Shown: in pieces, positions 58,701 through 64,000 of the stretch | Layout: every line of letters starts with the position of its first letter | Position numbering within the stretch: the stretch's first letter is position 1 | From: Palsa-504 sp963739615 | GTDB lineage: Bacteria; Actinomycetota; Actinomycetes; Streptosporangiales; Streptosporangiaceae | Assembly (NCBI GenBank): GCA_963739615.1 | Contig: CAVUBD010000017.1 | Coordinates: 1-64,000, forward strand | DNA length: 64,000 bases | Reading direction: 5' to 3' | Notes under the pieces: generated by a model | Seen by the model: the letters and a program-made list of their open reading frames with translations, nothing else | Told to the model about the DNA's origin: nothing | The model's database searches: none | Made by a program: the position numbers and the translations under genes

Positions 58701-60777
58701 CCCGCTACGGCTTCTGGCTGGGCGACGCGTTCGCCTCCGGCGGGTCAGAGGGTTATGACCACAAGAAGATGGGCATTACCGCGCGCGGCGCCTGGGAGTC
58801 GGTGAAATGGCACTTCGCGGCGCTGGGGATGAACCCGGATACCGATGACTTCACCGTGGTCGGCGTGGGGGACATGTCCGGTGACGTGTTCGGTAACGGG
58901 ATGCTGCTGTCCCGGCACATCAAGCTGATCGCGGCCTTCGATCACCGGCACGTGTTCATCGATCCCGATCCCGATCCGGCGGTGAGCCTGGCCGAGCGCA
59001 CCCGGATGTTCGACCTGCCCAGGTCCTCGTGGGCGGACTACGACCAGGCGCTGATCTCGCCGGGCGGCGGGGTCTGGCCGCGCACCGCCAAGGCGGTCCC
59101 GGTCTCCCCGCAGGCGCGCGCCGTGCTCGGCGTCGGCGCGGGGCCGGCGCGCTCTCCCCGGACGAGCTGATCTCCGCCATCCTGGCCGCCCCCGTCGACC
59201 TGCTCTGGAACGCAGGGATAGGCACCTACGTCAAGGCCAGCTCGGAAACCCACGCCGACGCGGGTGACCGGTCCAACAACGCGGTCCGGATCAACGCCAG
59301 GCAGTTGCGGGCCCGCGTCGTCGGCGAAGGCGGCAACCTCGGCTTTACCCGGGCGGCGCGGATCGAGTACTCGCTCGGCGGCGGGCTGATGAATACCGAC
59401 TTCATCGACAACTCGGCCGGGGTCGACACCTCGGACCACGAGGTCAACATCAAGATCTTGCTGGCCGACGCGATCCGGGACGGGGCCATTCCCGCGTCCG
59501 GCCGGCATCGGCTGCTTAACGACATGATCGGCGAGCTGACCGCCCTGGTGCTCCGGCACAACTACCGGCAGAACATGGCGCTGGCGGTCGCCAGGTCCCA
59601 GGCGCCGTCCCTGCTGCACGTGCACGCACGGTACCTGCGCAAGCTGATCAGGGACAAGCGGCTCGCCGTGGAGCAGGACGTGCTGCCAGACGAGCGGGAG
59701 ATCGCCGAACGGCGCTCCTCTGGTATCGGCCTGACCAGCCCCGAGCTGGCCCTGCTGCTCGCGGTCACCAAGATCTCAGCGGGCGAGGACGTGCTGGAAT
59801 CCGGCCTGCCCGACGACCCGTACCTGCGCCGGGCGCTGGACGCGTACTTCCCGGCTCCGCTGCGGGCCAGGTTCGCGGACCGGATGGAATCGCACCCGCT
59901 GCGCCGGGAGATCATCACCACCTCGGTGGTCAACGAGATGATCGACACCTCGGGCACCACGTTCTTGTTCCGGCTGATCGAGGAGACCGGCGCCTCCGTG
60001 CCTGACCTCACCCGGGCGTGGCTGGTGGCCCGGGAGGTGTTCGACATGCCGGCCTTCTGGCATCAGGTCGAGGAACTGGAGGGCCGGATCGGCATCGCGG
60101 CCCAGATCACGCTGCTGCTCGAGGGGCGCAAGCTGACCGAGCGGGCGGCCAGGTGGCTGCTGTACAACCGCCGCCCGCCGTTCGACATCCAGGCCACGGT
60201 GGCCTTCTTCGCGGACGGGGTCAGGACGGTACGTTCGGGCCTGCCGAAGCTGCTCACCGGCCGCGACCTGGCCGGGTTCGAGGAGCGCAGGGACACCTAC
60301 CTCGACATGGGCGTGCCGGTCGAGCTAGCCGAGCGGGTTGCGGCGATGGTGCCGACCTATTCGGCCTTCGACATCGTGCGGGCCGCCTCCGCCGCGGGCC
60401 GCGGTATCGAGGAGACCGCCGATGTCTACTTCGACCTGGCCGGCCGGGTGCAGATTACCCGGCTGCGCGATCGCATTACCGCGCTGCCCCGCGAAGACCG
60501 CTGGTCGACGATGGCCCGTGCGGCCCTGCGCGACGACCTGTACGCCGCGCACGCCTCGCTCACCCAGGACGTGCTCGGGGTCAGCGGCCCGGAGGTGCTG
60601 AGGAACCCCGAGGAGCGCCTCGCCGCCTGGGGCGCGCGGAACGAGGCCGCGGTGGCCATGGCCGCCCAGACCCTCGGCGAGATCTGGGAAAGCGAGCGCT
60701 TCACCTTCACCACCTTGTCGGTAGCCCTCCGCGCCATCCGCACCCTAGTAGCCGCCAGCTCCCTCCCCCCATCCTGA
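55793..60777 (+). CDS. gdh: NAD-specific glutamate dehydrogenase, large type, frameshifted
   Basis: Oxidative deamination of glutamate to 2-oxoglutarate by the large (about 1660-residue) actinobacterial/proteobacterial NAD-GDH. The N-terminal ACT-like regulatory parts are followed by the catalytic domain: RVARGGLRWSDRLEDFRTEVLGLVKAQEVKNAVIVPSGAKGGFV, YDHKKMGITARGAWESVKWHF, VVGVGDMSGDVFGNGMLLSRHIKLIAAFDHRHVFIDP. One missing G near 59142 breaks the frame at LGVGAG; the second frame resumes SPDELISAILAAPVDLLWNAGIGTYVKA. Two palindromic elements (copies B and C) sit in frame. ATG 55793 has GGAG upstream. Confidence 0.92.
56232..56302. repeat. Palindromic G/C-run element, copy B (in-frame in CDS)
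   Basis: Four G-run/C-run blocks, ending CTGGGGGGAGTCGTCCCC, shared with copies A and C at that end. It adds about 24 Gly/Pro residues to the dehydrogenase between DVTGALRP and EIAESWIHVE. This copy is the most divergent. Confidence 0.7.
58112..58222 (+). repeat. Palindromic G/C-run element, copy C (in-frame in CDS)
   Basis: Longest copy: three to four CCGAGGGGG units, CCCGAAGGGGGG, the hairpin CTGGGGGGAA-cggt-TTCCCCCCAG and a second hairpin GGGGGGA-gcg-TCCCCCC. It adds about 37 residues to the dehydrogenase between YYQRP and QQSLVLKF. 58152-58189 equals the complement of 54379-54416. Confidence 0.87.
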
Positions 60778-60805
60778 CCCGCCCCGCCCGCCCCTACCCC
60801 AACCC

Positions 60806-60905
60806 CGGCCCTAACCTCAACCTCCCGGCCCTAACCTCAACCTCCCGGCCCTAACCTCAACCTCCCGGCCCTAACCTCAACCTCCCGGCCCTAACCTCAA
60901 CCCCC
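60806..60905. repeat. 20-bp tandem repeat, five copies
   Basis: Five units of CGGCCCTAACCTCAACCTCC between the dehydrogenase stop and element D. It is non-coding, has no spacers and is not a CRISPR array. Confidence 0.92.
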
Positions 60906-60935
60906 GGCCCAACCCCAGCCCGACCCCTACCCCCG

Positions 60936-61017
60936 ACCCCCGAAGGGGGTCCAAGGGGGGTCTGGGGGGATGGTTCCCCCCAGTCCCGGGGGGATCCCGG
61001 GGGGTCGCCCCCCGGGA
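60936..61017. repeat. Palindromic G/C-run element, copy D (intergenic)
   Basis: Same layout as copy C: CCGAAGGGGGTCC, then CTGGGGGGATGGTTCCCCCC (stem with loop), then GGGGGGATCC and GGGGGGTCGCCCCCC. It abuts the stop codon of the lipoprotein gene at 61018 and lies between two convergent genes, where its hairpins could end transcription from both sides. Confidence 0.85.
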
Positions 61018-62046
61018 CTACAGAGCGTGGCTGTAGGTGGGGCCGCCGGTGGCCGCGATGATGTCGACCTTGGTGTTATGCGCGGTTGCCGGGGGGTCGA
61101 CCGCCGCGAACTGGTAGGTCCAGTTGGCGAAAACCACGTGGTAAGCGATCTCGTGCGGCAGGGTGAACAGCTGGGTGAACTCGGCGGGCACCGGAATCGG
61201 CGACCCGGCCGCCAGGCCGGGATGCTCGGTGGTCGTGTTCAGGTACATCCCGTACATCGTCAGGGCCCCGCCGTCGGTGGTCCGCAGCTCGAACTGCGGG
61301 TAGGACGCGCCCACGGCCAGCCACGCATAGTGCAGGCCCCGGGCCGTGTCGGCGCGGCCGATCGCAGCCTGCCCGGCGTAGAGCCCGGTGGTCTGCGGCC
61401 CCGCCGCGATGGCCGCCGCGGCCGCGCTGCCTGGGCCGTCGTCCACCATAGCCGCCTGGCTCGCCCCGACCACATCCGGCCGCAGCAGCAGGCTGGGGTC
61501 GTTGTTGACGACGCCGATGGCGTAGCCCGCACGGTCGCGGGCGATCGCGGGCATCGGCTGGTCCAGGACCGCGGTGCCGTTAAGCGTCCAGGGAACGCCC
61601 TGCTGCGGGCGATCGAACAGCATGATCGTGTTGACCGCTGGACCGAGGTGACCGCCCGAGTCGGTTTGCCGTGGCACCGTCACCATGAACCACTGCGGGT
61701 AACCGTTCAGCGCGGGCACGTAGAAGACCGGCTTGCCGTACTCGTACCTCGGGACCGGGACGCCGGCCCTGGCCAGCGCCGTGTACTGGCCCTTCAGTTG
61801 CGCCCACTGGGCGTCCGCCACGATCGCGAGCGCCCGGGTCTCGTTGCCTTGCGCCGCGGCCGAGTCGCTGGCCGCCAGGTAGGACTCGTAGACGACCTGC
61901 GCCGCGCTGACGCTCAGGCTGTGCTCGGCGCTGGTGACCGCGTTCCCCGGCGCGGCCGGGGCGCACCCCTGGACGGCCAGCAGCGTCACCGCGGCCAGCG
62001 CCGCGGATCCGATGGCGGTCCTGGTCCTGCGCCTTCCGAATCTCAC
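61018..62046 (-). CDS. Lipoprotein of unknown function
   Basis: A 342-residue secreted lipoprotein. GTG 62046 gives a basic start (VRFGRRRTRTAIG), a hydrophobic segment (SAALAAVTLLAV) and the lipobox AVQGC. The mature part has no recognised domain; it is Ala/Thr-rich with YEYGKPVFYVPALNGYPQWFMV and EIAYHVVFANWTYQFAAVDPP. Homologues sit next to prfB in other actinomycetes as far as I recall. It is divergent from prfB with a gap of about 90 bp holding both promoters. The stop adjoins palindromic element D. Confidence 0.82.
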   Translation of the reverse strand: MRFGRRRTRTAIGSAALAAVTLLAVQGCAPAAPGNAVTSAEHSLSVSAAQVVYESYLAASDSAAAQGNETRALAIVADAQWAQLKGQYTALARAGVPVPRYEYGKPVFYVPALNGYPQWFMVTVPRQTDSGGHLGPAVNTIMLFDRPQQGVPWTLNGTAVLDQPMPAIARDRAGYAIGVVNNDPSLLLRPDVVGASQAAMVDDGPGSAAAAAIAAGPQTTGLYAGQAAIGRADTARGLHYAWLAVGASYPQFELRTTDGGALTMYGMYLNTTTEHPGLAAGSPIPVPAEFTQLFTLPHEIAYHVVFANWTYQFAAVDPPATAHNTKVDIIAATGGPTYSHAL

Positions 62047-62137
62047 GCTAAGGCAGGATACCGGGTTTGGCTGCCCGGTTTCGCGGGCACCGCCGGGTTG
62101 CGGCTGTACCCTGCGCTTCTCGCGTAGGCTTGCGAGC

Positions 62138-63244
62138 ATGGCAAGCACCGATCCCGCCGATGAGATCGCGGCGCTGACCTCGAAGCTCGACAGCATAGAA
62201 GCGGTGCTCGATCCCGGCGAACTGCAGCGGGAAGCGTCCGGGTTGCGCGAGCAGTCCGCCGACCCCGCGCTGTGGGCCGATCCGCCTCATGCTCAGAAGG
62301 TGACCAGGCGGCTGTCTTACCTGGAAGCTGAGCTGGCCAGGCTGGCCGGCCTGCACCAGCGCCTCGCCGACACCAAGTTGCTTTTCGAGCTGGCCGAGAG
62401 CGAGGACGACGAGCCCACCCGCGATGAGGCGGCCCACGAGCTGGCCGCGCTCCGGACCGAGATCGACCAGCTCGAGGTGCGGACGCTGCTCAACGGCGAG
62501 TACGACGCGCGCGAGGCGCTGATCTCGATCAACGCCCAGGCGGGCGGGGCGGACGCCGCCGACTTCGCCGAGAACCTGCTGCGGATGTACCTGCGCTGGG
62601 CGGAGCGGCACAAGTACCCGACCGAGGTGTACGACACCTCCTACGCGGAAGAAGCGGGGATCAAGTCGACCACGTTCGCGGTCAACGCCCCCTACGCGTA
62701 CGGGACGCTGCGCGGCGAGCACGGCACGCACCGGATGGTCCGCATCTCCAAGTACGACAACCAGGGGCGCAGGCAGACCTCGTTCGCCGGGGTGGACGTG
62801 ATGCCGGTGGTGGATACGGCCGATCACATCGACATCAACGACGATGAGATCCGGGTGGACGTGTTCCGCTCGAGCGGCCCCGGCGGCCAGGGCGTGAACA
62901 CGACCGACTCGGCCGTCCGCATCACGCACCTTCCCACCGGGATCGTGGTCTCCTGCCAGAACGAGCGCAGCCAGATCCAGAACCGCGCGTCGGCGATGGC
63001 CGTGCTGCAGGCCAAGCTGCTCGAGCGGCGCCGGCAAGAGGAAGCCGAGGAGATGGACAAGCTGCGCGGTGACGGCGGTCGCGCCTGGGGGACCCAGATC
63101 CGCAACTACGTCCTGTACCCGTACCAGAACGTCAAGGACGTGCGGACCGGGAAGGAGACGGGCAACGCCGTCGCGGTCCTCGACGGCGAGATCGACGATT
63201 TCATCGACGCGGAGATCCGCTGGATGCGCCAGACGGGCCGGTAG
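62138..63244 (+). CDS. prfB: Peptide chain release factor 2
   Basis: Releases the finished peptide at UGA and UAA codons. 368 residues, of usual length. The GGQ motif (SSGPGGQGVN, Gly249-Gly250-Gln251) is intact. At the codon-recognition tripeptide the sequence is MVRISKYDNQGRRQTSF: Ser204-Lys205-Tyr206 where the standard RF2 motif is Ser-Pro-Phe. There is no programmed +1 frameshift site near the start, as expected in actinobacteria. ATG 62138 is chosen because conserved sequence begins there; the upstream frame is not conserved. A small zinc-ribbon gene and ftsE follow. Confidence 0.95.
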   Translation: MASTDPADEIAALTSKLDSIEAVLDPGELQREASGLREQSADPALWADPPHAQKVTRRLSYLEAELARLAGLHQRLADTKLLFELAESEDDEPTRDEAAHELAALRTEIDQLEVRTLLNGEYDAREALISINAQAGGADAADFAENLLRMYLRWAERHKYPTEVYDTSYAEEAGIKSTTFAVNAPYAYGTLRGEHGTHRMVRISKYDNQGRRQTSFAGVDVMPVVDTADHIDINDDEIRVDVFRSSGPGGQGVNTTDSAVRITHLPTGIVVSCQNERSQIQNRASAMAVLQAKLLERRRQEEAEEMDKLRGDGGRAWGTQIRNYVLYPYQNVKDVRTGKETGNAVAVLDGEIDDFIDAEIRWMRQTGR

Positions 63245-63427
63245 CTACCTCAGGTGAAGGGCGAGGAGCAGCAGAAAGCTCAGCACGAGAACGGCGGCGA
63301 TGATCAGCTGCGGACTGGCACCCGAGTGCTCATGGTGAACATGCTGTCGCGAAGCGCGACACGCCGGGCAGCGGCCTTCCACTACTGGCCCGGCGCATTG
63401 CGCACAGATCAGGTGTTCGCAGCTCAT
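63245..63427 (-). CDS. Small zinc-ribbon membrane protein
   Basis: A 60-residue protein. The N-terminus has MSCEHLICAQCAGPVVEGRCPACRAS, two CxxC pairs that can bind zinc, then a His-rich stretch (HVHHEHSG) and a single C-terminal hydrophobic helix (LIIAAVLVLSFLLLLALHL). It is tail-anchored in the membrane. ATG 63427 is used; an in-frame ATG at 63442 would add five residues. It is convergent with prfB, the two stops adjoining. Function unknown. Confidence 0.7.
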   Translation of the reverse strand: MSCEHLICAQCAGPVVEGRCPACRASRQHVHHEHSGASPQLIIAAVLVLSFLLLLALHLR

Positions 63428-63593
63428 CGGAACCCCTTCCACCTGGCCCGCACCTCGGCACTTGCCGTGATGTAGGGCCTTAGCTGCCAGTTTCGCTCTA
63501 GACTGTTCCCTGGCCTAACCAGGTTACCCGTAAGTTGCCAGGTTGGCGGCAGCCGCCGCGGTCCTCATCCACCTACATCGATGTGATGGTCCC

Positions 63594-64000
63594 GTGATCA
63601 ACTTCGATAACGTCACCAAGGTCTATCCGAATCAGAGCCGCCCGGCGCTGGAGAGCGTGAACATAGAAGTCGCCAAGGGCGAGTTTGTCTTCCTCGTGGG
63701 CCCGTCCGGTTCGGGGAAATCGACCTTCCTCCGGCTGGTCCTGAAGGAGGAGCGGCCTTCAGAGGGCAGGATCCACGTGGCCGGCCGGGACCTGGCGCGA
63801 CTGACCAACTGGAAGGTGCCGTATCTGCGGCGGCGCATCGGCTGCGTGTTCCAGGACTTCCGGCTGCTGCCGAATAAGAACGTCTATCAGAACGTCGCGT
63901 TCGCCCTCGAGGTCATCGGCAAGCAGCGGCGCTTCATCCGCAAGGTCGTGCCCGAGGTGATCGATCTCGTCGGCCTGGAGGGCAAGCACGACCGCATGCC
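63594..64000 (+). CDS. ftsE: Cell division ATP-binding protein FtsE (3' partial)
   Basis: The frame runs to the window end (135 codons visible). It is an ABC ATPase: INFDNVTKVYPNQSRPALESV, the Walker A FLVGPSGSGKSTFLRLV, and CVFQDFRLLPNKNVYQNVAFALEV (Q-loop with the FtsE-specific FQDFRLL). The signature and Walker B motifs lie beyond the edge. FtsE with FtsX activates peptidoglycan hydrolases at the septum. GTG 63594 is the start; position after prfB is the standard actinobacterial order (prfB-ftsE-ftsX). Confidence 0.96.
   Translation, partial: MINFDNVTKVYPNQSRPALESVNIEVAKGEFVFLVGPSGSGKSTFLRLVLKEERPSEGRIHVAGRDLARLTNWKVPYLRRRIGCVFQDFRLLPNKNVYQNVAFALEVIGKQRRFIRKVVPEVIDLVGLEGKHDRM

Noticed and set aside
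60806..60905. CRISPR-like array of 20-bp repeats
   Set aside because: The units are directly adjacent with no spacers, and no cas gene is present; it is a minisatellite. The CCCTAA inside the unit is not taken as telomeric.

Overview
The window is high-GC DNA from an actinomycete. The gene set and order fit: WhiB-type regulator next to fbiA/fbiB, mannose-activation genes, ahcY, mtrA-mtrB-lpqB, hpf, secA, a large NAD-glutamate dehydrogenase, prfB and ftsE, with frequent GTG starts and start/stop overlaps. Much of the order matches the secA-to-fbiA neighbourhood known from Mycobacterium and Streptomyces. A Streptosporangiales/Streptomycetales-like lineage is my inference only. I found no rRNA, tRNA, CRISPR array or recognisable defence cluster.

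Region 1 to about 6.5 kb is accessory and decaying. It holds a probable serine-recombinase tail cut by a complete IS66-type element (inverted ends and an 8-bp target duplication), two small proteins (one with paired HTH repeats), long gene-poor stretches with hairpins and a 29-bp repeat, a frameshifted DUF1707 membrane protein, a VOC protein, a frameshifted haloacid-dehalogenase and a flavoprotein reductase that has lost its middle.

Region 6.6 to 36.2 kb is conserved chromosome. It runs through a Zincin_2 protein, an SDR protein, moaE and a YlbL-type Lon-like protease; then a GT4 glycosyltransferase, manC and a 3-methyladenine glycosylase. Next come F420 synthesis (fbiC, fbiB, fbiA), whiB, a giant GT2 membrane protein with a DUF5719 partner, manB/Trm112/SIS (mannose and glucose phosphate metabolism), a CDF transporter, a MerR regulator, ahcY with a paralogue, a GT87-like membrane protein and ung.

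Region 36.4 to 64 kb carries mtrA-mtrB-lpqB, hpf, a NarL-type regulator, an AlkX-like glycosylase, secA, a DUF6459 protein, HAD proteins, vsr, pruA, acetoacetyl-CoA synthetase, NAD-glutamate dehydrogenase, a lipoprotein, prfB and the start of ftsE. pruA and the glutamate dehydrogenase would feed proline and glutamate carbon to 2-oxoglutarate.

Two signals stand out. First, a family of G/C-run palindromic elements occurs four times between 54.3 and 61.0 kb, three times inside coding sequences without breaking the frame. Two copies share a 38-bp perfect match that is stop-free in all six frames. Second, about twelve genes carry single-base frameshifts, mostly in G or C runs and often in core genes. 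This looks like uncorrected sequencing error more than biology, so such genes are annotated as composites.
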